In this document: piece after piece, positions 44,835 to 53,698 of the stretch
Numbering within the stretch: position 1 is the stretch's first letter
How the letters are laid out: every line of letters begins with the position of its first letter
Assembly (NCBI RefSeq): GCF_900091625.1
Contig: NZ_FMIC01000002.1
Span: forward strand, 5,270,001 to 5,334,000
From: Micromonospora peucetia
GTDB taxonomy: Bacteria > Actinomycetota > Actinomycetes > Mycobacteriales > Micromonosporaceae
DNA length: 64,000 bases
Reading direction: 5' to 3'
Made by a program: the position numbers and the translations under genes
The notes under the pieces: model-generated
Seen by the model: the letters and a program-made list of their open reading frames with translations, nothing else
Databases searched by the model: none
Told to the model about the DNA's origin: nothing

Positions 44835-46919
44835 TCACGGGCCGGAGAGCTGCTGTGGCGCCGGCTGGTAGCCGCGTCCGCCCGAGCCGGCAGGCCCTCT
44901 GCCGTACGCGTCGAGGCGCCCCCACCGCCCGGGGATGTCGAGCAGCGCCACGTAGTCGAGGTTAGCGGGCAGGACGGGCCTGATCACGAGGTCTTCGCCG
45001 ACCGGGCGCAGCCCGAGCATCGTTCGCAACAGCAGCAGGGTGGCACCGGCGGACCACGCCTGCGGGCTGCACGCGGTGGGATAGTTGACCGGATACTTGG
45101 TCTCGGCCCGGCTGTAGCCGGCGAACGCCTCGGGCAGCCGGCCGTCGTAGAAGACCGCCGCGTCCAGGATCCCGGCGGCGATCCGGGCCGCCTCGTCGGC
45201 GTATCCGTAACGGCGCAGGCCCCAGGCGATGAACGAGTTGTCGAACGGCCAGATGGTTCCGTTGTGGTACCCGATCGGGTTGTAGCGGCCCGCGCCCTCG
45301 GCCAGCGTACGCACCCCCCAGCCGCTGAACAGGGCGGGCGACATCAGGTGCCGCACCAGGGCGGACGCCTTCGACTCGTCGACGATGCCGCTCCACAGCA
45401 GGTGGCCGATGTTGGACGACAGGGCGTCCACCTGCCGGCCGTCGCCGTCCAGCGCGAGGGCCATGTACCCGCCGTCGGCGATCCAGAAGTCGCGGTTGAA
45501 GCGCCGCTTGAGGTCGGCGGCCTCCCGTTCCAGCCGGTCCGCGTACCGCGGGTCGTTCCAGACCGTCCGGGCGAGCCGGGCGGTGCGCATCTTCGCGTCG
45601 TACGCGTAACCCTGCAATTCGCAGGTCGCCCTGGGGAAGCCGGGCAGCCGTCCGTCGTGGTACGAGATGCCGTCCCAGGAGTCCTTCCAGCACTGGTTCT
45701 CCAGGCCGTTGCGGGTGTTGCGCCGTTCGTAGGAGATGTAGCCGGTGCCGGTCAGGTCGGCGTAGTCGTCGATCCAGTCGATCGCCGCCCGCGCCTGCTG
45801 CTCGACGGAGCGGACGAGCCCGGTGTCGCCGGTCCAGCGTTCGTACTCGTCGAGCAGCACCAGGAACAGGGGAGTGGCGTCGGCGCTGCCGAAGTAGGGG
45901 GTGTGCGGCGTCTCCTCGAACACGCTCAGCTCCCCGTACCGCATCTCGTGCAGGATCCGGCCGGGCTCCTCCTCCCGGAAGTCGTCGACCCGACTGCCCT
46001 GACGGAACGCGAGCACCCGGAGCGTGGTGGCGGCGAGTTCGGGCACGAACGGCAGCGCCTGGAGGCTGGTGAGGATGCTGTCCCGGCCGAACAGGCTCAT
46101 GAACCAGGGCAGCCCGGCGGCCGGCACGCTCCTGTCCTCGGCGAGGAAGGGGCTGAACCGCAGCGCGGCCAGGTCGATCAGGCTCCGCCGGTACGCGCCG
46201 CGCAGGGGCTCCCAGCCGGACTCCAGCCGGGGCGCCTCCGCCAGCCATCCGGTGAGCCGGCGTTCCTTGTCGAGGGAGCCCGTCACCCGCCCCGGGATCG
46301 TGAGCCGCTCCAGCCCTCTCGGCATCGGCAGGTCCGGCTCGGCGGTCAGTCTGGTCCGCCACCGGCTGTGCGGTTCGAGGTGGACGGTGAGCGTCAACCC
46401 CTCGTCGTCGACCTCCACCGGCGTCGTCGCCGAGACGATCGTCTCCCGCCTGAACCGTTCCCGCTCGTAGCCGAGGATGAGGCGCCCGTCGTCGACGCGC
46501 CGGTAGTGCCGGCCCTTCTTGCGGGCCGTCGCGTCCTTGACCTCGAAGACGTCCGCGAAGTCGGCGTCCACCTCGACCCTGACGGTCAGGTCGACCGGCT
46601 GACTGTCGTGGTTGATGATGGTCAGTTCCTCGTGCAGGCCGGCGGCGAGCGTGTGCACCCGACGCACCGAGAGCGTGCTGTTGACGTAGACGTCCTGGTG
46701 GCCGGGGACCAGGTAGAACCGGTTCTCGAAGTAGTGGATGTCGTCGATGGCGAGGGTGCTCAGCCGCTCCCCGTCGATCGTCAGCACCCACTTCGACAGC
46801 AGCCGCGTGTCGTGGGCGAACAGTCCGAGCGGGGTGTCGGGTGACGCGTCGATGTCGCCGACGCGGTCACAGACCATGAAGGTCGTGCCGTCCAGGATGC
46901 CCACCTGGTCGTCATCCAT
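44835..46919 (-). CDS. Amylo-alpha-1,6-glucosidase / glycogen-debranching-like protein
   Basis: The product is 694 residues. The N-terminal beta domain (VGDIDASPDTPLGLFAHDTRLLS...) is the GDE_N_bis type; the (alpha/alpha)6 barrel follows with GLPWFMSLFGRDSILTSLQAL, ISYERRNTRNGLENQCWKDSWD (acidic candidates) and YHNGTIWPFDNSFIAWGLRRYG. Relatives act on alpha-1,6 or other alpha-glucosidic bonds in trehalose, glycogen or sucrose metabolism; the exact activity is open. No signal peptide is present, so it is cytoplasmic. I chose the ATG at 46919, preceded by GGAGG, over a GTG two codons earlier. Its start lies inside the end of the SCP2-like gene, so the two are translationally coupled. Confidence 0.87.
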   Translation of the reverse strand: MDDDQVGILDGTTFMVCDRVGDIDASPDTPLGLFAHDTRLLSKWVLTIDGERLSTLAIDDIHYFENRFYLVPGHQDVYVNSTLSVRRVHTLAAGLHEELTIINHDSQPVDLTVRVEVDADFADVFEVKDATARKKGRHYRRVDDGRLILGYERERFRRETIVSATTPVEVDDEGLTLTVHLEPHSRWRTRLTAEPDLPMPRGLERLTIPGRVTGSLDKERRLTGWLAEAPRLESGWEPLRGAYRRSLIDLAALRFSPFLAEDRSVPAAGLPWFMSLFGRDSILTSLQALPFVPELAATTLRVLAFRQGSRVDDFREEEPGRILHEMRYGELSVFEETPHTPYFGSADATPLFLVLLDEYERWTGDTGLVRSVEQQARAAIDWIDDYADLTGTGYISYERRNTRNGLENQCWKDSWDGISYHDGRLPGFPRATCELQGYAYDAKMRTARLARTVWNDPRYADRLEREAADLKRRFNRDFWIADGGYMALALDGDGRQVDALSSNIGHLLWSGIVDESKASALVRHLMSPALFSGWGVRTLAEGAGRYNPIGYHNGTIWPFDNSFIAWGLRRYGYADEAARIAAGILDAAVFYDGRLPEAFAGYSRAETKYPVNYPTACSPQAWSAGATLLLLRTMLGLRPVGEDLVIRPVLPANLDYVALLDIPGRWGRLDAYGRGPAGSGGRGYQPAPQQLSGP

Positions 46920-47283
46920 GGTCACCTCCCCGACGTCGGGACCCCCGGGACGTGGGCGGCGGCGGGAACAGTTTCCGGACCGTCGCGAAGATCCGGGGGC
47001 TGCCCGCCACGGCGGCCTCGCCGCGCAGCACGGTGGTCAGGAAGTACGCCTCGCCGCTGGCGATCCGGTCGAACACGGCCCCGTCCGCCTCGACGACCGC
47101 GTCTCCGCCGGTCGCCTGTTTCGACACCGTGATGTCGCCCCTGTCGATGGCGACCAGCCAGTGGTCGGTCCGGCCGTCGCGGCTGATGTCGAAGCGCACG
47201 CTGCCCTCGTCGATCGCCGTCAGGCGACGGTCGTGTCCCCGGCGCGCGAGGCCGTCGAAGAACTCCTGGGTGGCATCCGCCAT
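46912..47283 (-). CDS. SCP2 sterol-binding-like domain protein
   Basis: The product is 123 residues from an ATG with GAGGAGG 5 bases upstream. The domain runs MADATQEFFDGLARRG...GSVRFDISRDGRTDHWLVAIDRGDITVSKQATGGDAVVEADGAVFDRIASGE, then RGEAAVAGSPRIFATVRKLFP; the small alpha/beta fold with GD.....DF..I..G matches the SCP2 family. Such proteins hold a hydrophobic ligand. In actinomycetes small SCP2-like proteins also sit in operons unrelated to lipids. It overlaps the debranching-like gene by 8 bases, so it is the first gene of a three-gene unit ending with the isochorismatase-fold gene. Its contribution is unknown. Confidence 0.75.
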   Translation of the reverse strand: MADATQEFFDGLARRGHDRRLTAIDEGSVRFDISRDGRTDHWLVAIDRGDITVSKQATGGDAVVEADGAVFDRIASGEAYFLTTVLRGEAAVAGSPRIFATVRKLFPPPPTSRGSRRRGGDHG

Positions 47284-47474
47284 CGCGACCTCCTCACCGG
47301 CCACCACATTTCCCCCGAATCGCGGCTTCCGCCTCACCCCGAAGGGGTGAACTTCGCCGGCTCTCCGCCGTCCGGGAGACAGGGGCAGAACCGGCGTCGG
47401 ACCGCCGCTGTGACGCGTGGGACGGCCGGCGGACATCGCCCGGTCGGCCGGCACCGCCACTAGCCTGGGACCTG

Positions 47475-48236
47475 ATGGATTCCATCCAGGCAACGCTGCT
47501 CCTCGTCGCCGGTGTCGCCACGGGCGCCTTCAACGCGGTCGCGGGCGGCGGATCCCTGATCGCCTTCTCGGCGCTCATGGGTGTCGGCGTGCCACCGCTG
47601 ACCGCCAAACTGACCAGCACGGTCTCCGTGTTTCCCGGCAACGTGGCGAGCGTCGTGGGCGGGCGCCGGGACCTGCCGCCCCGGGCAGACGCCCGGCGCG
47701 TCCTGCCCGCGGCGGTCCTCGGCGGCGTCGCCGGGTCCGTGCTGCTGCTGGTGACGCCCACCCGTGTCTTCGACGTGATCGTGCCGTTCCTGGTGATCGC
47801 CGCCTCGGCCGTTCTCGGCCTGCAGGACCGACTGGACGGGCTGGTCCGGCGCTCCGCCCTGCGGCACGGACGGGAACACCCGGCGGCCCTGCAGGCGTCC
47901 ATCGCCCTGGGCGGCGTCTACGGCGGTTACGTCGGTGCAGGGTTCGGCATCGTCCTGGTTGCCACCCTGGCGCTGCTGCAGCCCGAACCGCTCACCAGGA
48001 TGGTCGCCCTGAAGAACCTGCTGTCGGCAGTCATCTCATTCGTGGCCGTCGTGCTCTTCGTCTTCTTCGGCACCGTCAACTGGGCGGCAGTGGGAATCCT
48101 GGCCCCGGCGACCGTCGTCGGCGGCTACGCCGGGGCACGCCTGCTCCGCAGGCTGCCCGGCGGCCTGCTCAGGGCGGTGGTCGTCACGTTCGGGGTGCTC
48201 TTCGGGCTGGTCCTACTGGGCCGCAACGTCCTGTAG
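47475..48236 (+). CDS. TauE/SafE (TSUP) family membrane permease
   Basis: The product is 253 residues, typical for this family, with about eight hydrophobic helices. The signature FNAVAGGGSLIAFSALMGVGVPPLTAKLTST in the first repeat and YGGYVGAGFGIVLVATLALL in the second are characteristic (two similar halves). TSUP proteins export or exchange sulfur-containing or other small organic anions such as sulfite, sulfoacetate or taurine-derived compounds. Nothing near the gene names the substrate. It is divergent from the SCP2-like gene and ends at a terminator shared with the PIG-L gene. Confidence 0.9.
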   Translation: MDSIQATLLLVAGVATGAFNAVAGGGSLIAFSALMGVGVPPLTAKLTSTVSVFPGNVASVVGGRRDLPPRADARRVLPAAVLGGVAGSVLLLVTPTRVFDVIVPFLVIAASAVLGLQDRLDGLVRRSALRHGREHPAALQASIALGGVYGGYVGAGFGIVLVATLALLQPEPLTRMVALKNLLSAVISFVAVVLFVFFGTVNWAAVGILAPATVVGGYAGARLLRRLPGGLLRAVVVTFGVLFGLVLLGRNVL

Positions 48237-48262
48237 GCCGGGAACGGCGGCGGCCCCGCCGC

Positions 48263-48292
48263 CGGGCGTGCGTCGATTCCGACGCGCGCCCG
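48263..48292. terminator. Bidirectional terminator, TSUP permease / PIG-L gene
   Basis: Arms 48263-48275 and 48280-48292 pair over 13 positions with one G-U, around a 4-base loop. The hairpin lies in the 79-base gap between convergent genes. Confidence 0.75.
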
Positions 48293-48315
48293 ACAGCGGG
48301 GCCATGTCCTACCGG

Positions 48316-51009
48316 TCAGCGTACGGAGACCTGGCGGGCGAGTGCCGCACCGCCGGCCTCGAAGGCGGCCAGGACGGAGCTGGGCGTGCCACCGGCGGCC
48401 GGCACCAGGACGGTCACCGCACTGCCGGAACGTACCTGCACCGTGCGCTCACCGAGCGACCGGTCGCCGTCCCAGGTGTGCAGGTACACCTTGCCGGCGC
48501 GGTCGGCCCGGACGGTGACCTGCACGCCGCCGGCCACCTTGCGTTGGCCGGTCAGCTTCAGCGCCCGCTCGGGCAGCCGGGCGACGGCGGCCGGAGCAAC
48601 CCCGTCCACCGCCGACTGCGCGATGGTCTGCGGGCTGTGCACGCTGCGGGCCGAGGTGTCCGGGAAGACCGGGGCGCTCGGCTGCCGCTGGGCCGGGGTG
48701 AGGCCGGGCAGGGTGACCAGGCCGTAGCGGTACGGGTCGGCCCGGACGCCGGTGAAGGTGGACCAGCCCAGCCGGGACTGGGAGCTGAGGTCCTGGGTGT
48801 CCGAGTCGTACACCAGCACGTTGAAGCCCATCCGGGCCGGGTCGATCGCGTCGGGCAGCACCGCGAACGGGATCCGCGCCTCGAGGGTGTACCCGGTGTA
48901 CGGCGCGGTGACCTTGCTGACGACGGTCATCCCCGGGGCGGTCGTGGCGCCCGGCCCCTGCCGGTTGTCGGCGTCGCGCTGCCAGCACGGCGGGTCGCCG
49001 TTGGCGGGGTCGTCGGTGACCGGGAAGATGCCGGCCTTGAACACGGTGGAGGTGTCCGTCGAGTTCCCCTTCGGGTCCACGATGATCTCCACGCTGTCGG
49101 TGCGTCGCTGCCGCTTGCAGTCCTGCGGCACCACCTTCTTGCCGAGCACGTCGTCGGTCACCTGCACGTACACGAGGAGCGCGTCATCGGTCCAGGCGAT
49201 CCGGCCGGTGGCCGAGGCGTCCTGCGGCGTGGTGGCCTGCCCCTCCCAGATCCGGGACAGGTCCAGTTCCTCGCCGGTGTACTCGCCGGGGGAGGCCACC
49301 CCGTCGACGGCGTGGTCGTGCCCGGCGCGCGGGACCTCGCTGGTCGGCACGATCTCCAGGGCACCGGTCTCGACGGTGCTGCCGGCGGCGCTGGTGGTGG
49401 TGATGGTGATCCCGTAGTCGCCGTTCGTGCCGCCCTCGTTTGCGGTCGGCAGGCTGGCGTCGGCGGTGACGTTGAAGGTGACCGCCCCGGTCGCGCCCGG
49501 TGCCAGGTCGGCGTAGCTCTTGGTCGCCGCGTCGGCGGTGAAGCCGGCCGGCAGGCCGAGGGCGACCGTTCCGCTCTGGGCGGTTTCGCCGTGGTTGCGC
49601 AGGTCCACCCGGACCGACCGGCTCTGGCCGGAGCCGACGGTGAGCACCGGCTTGATCAGGGTGTCCAGCTGCGGGTAGCCGCTGTCGCCGGCCCAGCTGC
49701 GGAACAGCCCCACCTCGGGCAGCGGCTCCAGGGTGCCGCGCACGTCGGCGACCACCCGGACCGCGCGGTCGGTGCGGCCGGCGCCCTGGCCGGTGGTCAG
49801 GGACGCGCCGACGAGGTGCTGCTGGTTGGTGTCGGCGCCGGCGGGGACGGTCACGGTGAAGGTGACGGTCCGCTCCTTGCCGGCCGGTACGGCGCCGCGC
49901 AGCGCGCCGGAACCGGTGGCGGTCCAGCCCTGCGGCAGCCGCAGGGAGACCCGCGGCGCGGTGAGCGCCCGGTTGCCCGGCGCCCGTACGTGCGCGGTGA
50001 CCTCGACGGTCTGGCCGGGGGCGAGGTCGAACCGGTCGGCGGTCAGGTAGAGCTCGCTGCCTCGGGGCAGCGCGCCGGCCGCCGGGGGCAGCACCGAACC
50101 GCGCAGGATCGCCTCGGGGGAGGTGTCCGCCGGGTCGTACGGAACACGGCTGTCGACCAGGGTGTAGAAGTCGCAGCGGATCTTCGCGGGGTCGGTGGGG
50201 GCGGCGGCGCTGCCGGCCCAGCCCTGGCTGACGTACTCCCGGCGGGCCTCGACCTCGACCTCGGCCCAGGTCTTGCCGTCAGCGCTGCGGGTGCCCTCCC
50301 AGACGCCGAACACCTGGTCGGTCGGGACGGTCGGCACGAAGCCGGTGGCGCACTGCGGCCCGGTCGACGAGCTGCCGGTGCCACCGGTACGCAGGAACTT
50401 GGCCGCCCGGAACGGCTTCAGCCCCTCCTTGGTGACCTGCTCGGGGAAGGCCTTCGGGTCGGCGGCGGCGTGGAACGCCTCGGCGGCGAACCGGGCGGCC
50501 TGCTGGTGGTTGCCGTGGTTGCCGGGGGTGGGCGACGGGTTCATCGTCATGATGATCTCGGGCCGGGTCTGCCGGATCACCCGGACGATCTGCCCCAGCG
50601 TGTCGTCGTGTCCCCAGATCTGCTCGGACAGGGGCGCGGACGCGGTGTACCAGAAGTCGACGCGGTCGAGGTTGTACAGGTTCTCCACCCCGGCGCGGCC
50701 GATCGCGGTGCGCTCCTCGCGCTCCCGGATGATGCCTAGCGGCGGGCCCTCCTCCAGGCCGACGGCGTTGCCGCCGCCCTCGCCACGGGTGATGGTGACG
50801 ACGCCGGCCTTGGCGCCGTGCTTCTCCTTCCACTGGCCGAGGGTGGCGAGGCTGCCGGCCTCGTCGTCGGGGTGGGCGCTGACGAAGAGGACGTCGAGGT
50901 CGACGGTGTCGGTCGGCCGGGCGTCGGTGGGGGCGGCGAGGGCGACGGCCGGTGTCCCGGACAGGGCCAGGGCGAGCGCCGTTGGTAGCAGGAACGCCTT
51001 GAGACGCAT
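48316..51009 (-). CDS. Secreted PIG-L family deacetylase with NEW3-like and CBM9-like domains
   Basis: The product is 897 residues with the ATG at 51009 (AAAGGA 8 bases upstream). A signal peptide (cleavage near AVALAAP, about 25) precedes a LmbE/PIG-L domain with the zinc motif AHPDDE (H46, D48, D49) and a later histidine in GNHGNHQQAARFAAEAF. The middle has beta domains typical of NEW3/alpha-galactosidase-associated repeats, and the C-terminal third is CBM9-like (VDGVASPGEYTGEELDLSRIW...AWTDDALLVYVQVTD). PIG-L enzymes remove acetyl from N-acetylglucosamine units. An exported form with a sugar-binding module suggests action on an extracellular polysaccharide or glycoconjugate. It is divergent from the ROK regulator with 414 bases between, and that region has a CTTTGCAAGG motif. 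Confidence 0.88.
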   Translation of the reverse strand: MRLKAFLLPTALALALSGTPAVALAAPTDARPTDTVDLDVLFVSAHPDDEAGSLATLGQWKEKHGAKAGVVTITRGEGGGNAVGLEEGPPLGIIREREERTAIGRAGVENLYNLDRVDFWYTASAPLSEQIWGHDDTLGQIVRVIRQTRPEIIMTMNPSPTPGNHGNHQQAARFAAEAFHAAADPKAFPEQVTKEGLKPFRAAKFLRTGGTGSSSTGPQCATGFVPTVPTDQVFGVWEGTRSADGKTWAEVEVEARREYVSQGWAGSAAAPTDPAKIRCDFYTLVDSRVPYDPADTSPEAILRGSVLPPAAGALPRGSELYLTADRFDLAPGQTVEVTAHVRAPGNRALTAPRVSLRLPQGWTATGSGALRGAVPAGKERTVTFTVTVPAGADTNQQHLVGASLTTGQGAGRTDRAVRVVADVRGTLEPLPEVGLFRSWAGDSGYPQLDTLIKPVLTVGSGQSRSVRVDLRNHGETAQSGTVALGLPAGFTADAATKSYADLAPGATGAVTFNVTADASLPTANEGGTNGDYGITITTTSAAGSTVETGALEIVPTSEVPRAGHDHAVDGVASPGEYTGEELDLSRIWEGQATTPQDASATGRIAWTDDALLVYVQVTDDVLGKKVVPQDCKRQRRTDSVEIIVDPKGNSTDTSTVFKAGIFPVTDDPANGDPPCWQRDADNRQGPGATTAPGMTVVSKVTAPYTGYTLEARIPFAVLPDAIDPARMGFNVLVYDSDTQDLSSQSRLGWSTFTGVRADPYRYGLVTLPGLTPAQRQPSAPVFPDTSARSVHSPQTIAQSAVDGVAPAAVARLPERALKLTGQRKVAGGVQVTVRADRAGKVYLHTWDGDRSLGERTVQVRSGSAVTVLVPAAGGTPSSVLAAFEAGGAALARQVSVR

Positions 51010-51242
51010 GCAGATCCTTTCGCTGGACGCGAAGTCCGCGCAGCGGCCGGCGACGTCGGACGCGGGGGCGTCGACGTGGGGTCGCGGTCGGACGGTGAGA
51101 GGGCGGTCAGGGGGCGTCGGCACAGGGGGCGCCGGCGTCACCGGGGTACGCAGTGGAACGGAGATCCGTACACACTGGAAGGCCTTCGCCCGGTGACGCT
51201 AGGGACCGGCGCGGGGGCCGTCAATGCTTTGCAAGGTCTTTC

Positions 51243-51263
51243 TTAATTTGCGGAAGAAATTAA
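51243..51263. promoter_or_regulatory. Candidate ROK operator, TTAATTT-N7-AAATTAA
   Basis: This is a perfect 7-base inverted repeat with a 7-base spacer in an AT-rich patch. NagC/Mlc-type ROK repressors bind AT-rich palindromes of this design, with A/T-rich outer arms and a GC-containing centre. It lies 161 bases before the ROK start and 234 before the PIG-L start, so it could affect either gene. Confidence 0.5.
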
Positions 51264-51367
51264 CTCGCCGTCGACGGGAGTGCTGCCGGTCGTGAGGGCT
51301 GCCCGTCCGCTGGCCCCGCAGCTCTCACGGAGAGGGCGTTTCTGCTGCTCATCGAGGAGCTCGCAAG

Positions 51368-51388
51368 GTAACGAGACGGTTTCGTTAC
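51368..51388. promoter_or_regulatory. Second palindrome near the ROK start, GTAACGA-N7-TCGTTAC
   Basis: This is a perfect 7-base inverted repeat with the same 7-base spacing as the first palindrome, 36 bases before the GTG. It overlaps the probable promoter and could be a repressor site for autoregulation. Confidence 0.5.
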
Positions 51389-51423
51389 TTGACTCAATAG
51401 TTCGTTCGCCGTAGGAAGGAAGT

Positions 51424-52587
51424 GTGACTGACGTGGTGACGCCACCAACGAGCCCGGTGAGCCGGGAGCGGTCGAAGGAGATCAAGCGGTTGTCCGTGAT
51501 CTCCACCGCCCGCCAGGTGCGGGTGCTCTCCCGCGCCGAGCTGACCGAGCTCACCGGGCTGAGCCCCGCCACGCTCACCCCGCTCGTGCGCGAGTTGATC
51601 GCCGAGGGGTACCTCATCGAGCGCGGCCCCGGGACCTCCCGTACCGGCCGGCCACGGGCGATGTTGGAGTTCAACCCCCGGGCCGAGCTGGTCGCCGCGG
51701 TCTCCCTGGAGCCGTCCCGGATCAGCTGCGAGATCGCCGACAGCGACGGCGCCGTCATCGCCCACCGCGCGGTCCGGCTCGCCGGCGACATCGTCGACAC
51801 CATCTGCCGCTCGGTGCCGGAGCTCGCCGGCGACGGGCTGCCGGCGCTGCGCGGGGTGGCCATCGCCGCTCCCGGCATCTCCACCGGCGGCGCCGTCCGC
51901 CTGGCCCCCTCGGTCGGCCTCGTCGAGGGGCGGCCGGTGGGGGAGTCGGTGCAACGGCGGCTCGGGGTGCCGGTGGTGGTGGACAACGACGTGAACCTGA
52001 TGGCGGCCGGCGAGCACGCCGTCGGCGCGGGCAGCGACGTCGCCGACCTGCTGCTGCTGCACGTGGCCGACGGCATCGGCGCTGGCCTGGTGCTCGACGG
52101 GCAGGTCCGGCGGGGCTCCGGTGGGGCCGCCGGGGAGGTCGGCTTCCTGCCCCTGGACCCGACCGACCGGGGCCACGACGGGATCGGCCCGTTCGAGGCC
52201 CGCTGGTCGGAGAACGCCATCGCCGAGCGGATGGTGGCGATGGCCCCCGGGCGGCGGCCGGACTCGCCCGTCGCCGACCTGGTGGCGTTGGCCGCCGCCG
52301 ACGCACGGGCTGCCGCGTACCTGGACGACGTGCTCGCGGCCTGGTCGCGGCTGATCGTCTCCTGCGTCTGCGTCGCCGATCCCGGGCGGGTGCTGCTCAG
52401 CGGGGCGGCTGCCCAGCTCGACGACGCCGCCGTCGACCGGCTCCAGGCGCTGGTCGCCGCCGCCGCGCCGAGCACCACCGAGGTACGGCGGGCGGTGCTC
52501 GGCGACCGGGCGGTACTGCACGGGGCGGTCAGCTACGCCCTCTCCGCGGCCGCCGCCGGAATGCCCACCCTGCTGCCGACCCCCTGA
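51424..52587 (+). CDS. ROK-family transcriptional repressor
   Basis: The product is 387 residues from a GTG with AGGAAGGAA just upstream. The N-terminal helix-turn-helix (about 18-75, with LSRAELTELTGLSPATLTPLVREL) precedes a ROK ATPase-like body with GVAIAAPG, VVDNDVNLMA (catalytic-type Asp) and GGAAGEVGFLPL. The family zinc motif with three cysteines after the GEVGF block is absent; the segment reads PTDRGHDGIGPFEARW. ROK repressors usually release DNA on binding a sugar or sugar phosphate. It is the first gene of the ABC operon (50 bases to the binding-protein gene) and is presumably the operon's own repressor. A ROK kinase-like gene closes the same operon. Confidence 0.87.
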   Translation: MTDVVTPPTSPVSRERSKEIKRLSVISTARQVRVLSRAELTELTGLSPATLTPLVRELIAEGYLIERGPGTSRTGRPRAMLEFNPRAELVAAVSLEPSRISCEIADSDGAVIAHRAVRLAGDIVDTICRSVPELAGDGLPALRGVAIAAPGISTGGAVRLAPSVGLVEGRPVGESVQRRLGVPVVVDNDVNLMAAGEHAVGAGSDVADLLLLHVADGIGAGLVLDGQVRRGSGGAAGEVGFLPLDPTDRGHDGIGPFEARWSENAIAERMVAMAPGRRPDSPVADLVALAAADARAAAYLDDVLAAWSRLIVSCVCVADPGRVLLSGAAAQLDDAAVDRLQALVAAAAPSTTEVRRAVLGDRAVLHGAVSYALSAAAAGMPTLLPTP

Positions 52588-52637
52588 CCACACACCACGC
52601 ACACCGTAGTTCCCCCCACACCCCTCGGAGGTACCCC

Positions 52638-53693
52638 ATGAGACGTCGACTTCTCCTCGCCGGTGCGCTCGCCACCGTGCTCGCCGCCGGCACCGCCTGC
52701 GGCGGCGGTGGCGGCGGTGGCGACGACACGGCCGGCGGCGCGAGCGCCGAGAAGCTGACCATCTACACGGCCCGCGACAAGAAGGTCTCCACCTACGTCG
52801 TGGACCAGTTCACCGCCAAGTACCCCGAGTACAAGGGCAAGGTCGAGATCCTCAACCTGGGCGCCCAGGAGATCCTGGAGCGGGTCCGGGCCGAGAAGGC
52901 CAACCCGCAGGCCGACGTCTGGTGGGGCGGCACCCAGCAGGGGCTCTCCGCCGGCGCCGGCGAGGACCTGCTGGCCTCCTGGCAGCCGGCGTTCGCCAGC
53001 AAGATGGACCCGAAGTACAAGGACGCCGAGGGCCGCTGGTTCGGGGAGATCCTGCTTCCCGAGGTCATCATGTACAACAACAAGGCGCTCACCCCGGAGC
53101 AGGCCCCGAAGGACTGGGACGACCTGCTGAAGCCGGAGTGGAAGGACAAGATCATCATTCGGGACGTGGCCGCGTCCGGCACGATGCGGTCGATCTACGC
53201 GTCGATGATCGTGCGGCAGTCCCCGGACGGCAGCAACCCGCAGCCCGGCTACGACTGGCTCAAGAAGCTCGACGCCAACACCGGCGCGTACGCGGCCAAC
53301 CCGACCGACCTCTACCTGAAGCTCTCCCGCCAGCAGGGCACGATCAGCGCCTGGAACCTGCAGGACGTCCTGCTGCAGGCCAACCAGTCGAACATGCCGT
53401 TCGGCTACGTGATGCCGGCCTCCGGCGCCCCGGTGCTGGTCGACGGCATTGCCGCGGTCAAGGGCGGCAACACCACCGGCGCGCAGAAGTTCATGGAGTT
53501 CCTCTTCGACGACAAGCTCCGCGCCGACCTGGCCAAGGACTACTACCAGATCCCGGCCGTGGACATCGCCGAGAAGCCGGAGTGGCTGGCCCAGCTCGGT
53601 CTCAAGCCGCTGGACGTCAACTGGGACGTCATCGGCAAGAACGAGACCGAGTGGATCAACCACTGGAACAGCCAGATCAAGAACAAGGGCTGA
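52638..53693 (+). CDS. ABC-transporter substrate-binding lipoprotein (iron/phosphonate/spermidine type)
   Basis: The product is 351 residues. The signal peptide ends in a lipobox AGTAC with the lipid-bearing Cys at 21, then a Gly-rich linker. The periplasmic-type fold matches the Fe(III)/2-aminoethylphosphonate/thiamine class: LTIYTARDKKVSTYVVDQFTAKYP at the front, VWWGGTQQGLSAGAGEDLL, and a hinge around VIMYNNKALTPEQAPKDWDDLL. Tyrosines typical of FbpA-like iron ligands are not obviously arranged, so iron is not assured. RBS GGAGG lies 9 bases upstream. It feeds the ATPase and permease that follow. A strong hairpin after its stop suggests it is made in excess over the rest of the operon. Confidence 0.9.
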   Translation: MRRRLLLAGALATVLAAGTACGGGGGGGDDTAGGASAEKLTIYTARDKKVSTYVVDQFTAKYPEYKGKVEILNLGAQEILERVRAEKANPQADVWWGGTQQGLSAGAGEDLLASWQPAFASKMDPKYKDAEGRWFGEILLPEVIMYNNKALTPEQAPKDWDDLLKPEWKDKIIIRDVAASGTMRSIYASMIVRQSPDGSNPQPGYDWLKKLDANTGAYAANPTDLYLKLSRQQGTISAWNLQDVLLQANQSNMPFGYVMPASGAPVLVDGIAAVKGGNTTGAQKFMEFLFDDKLRADLAKDYYQIPAVDIAEKPEWLAQLGLKPLDVNWDVIGKNETEWINHWNSQIKNKG

Positions 53694-53698
53694 CCGCC

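Larger units (their letters stand above)
51010..51423. promoter_or_regulatory. Divergent control region, PIG-L deacetylase and ROK operon
   Basis: The 414 bases hold no gene. Two perfect inverted repeats stand out, listed separately, and CTTTGCAAGG occurs at 51227-51236. The segment 51215-51275 is AT-rich against the surroundings. TTGACT at 51389-51394 could be a -35 element for the ROK regulator, though no clear -10 follows at the right distance. Confidence 0.6.
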
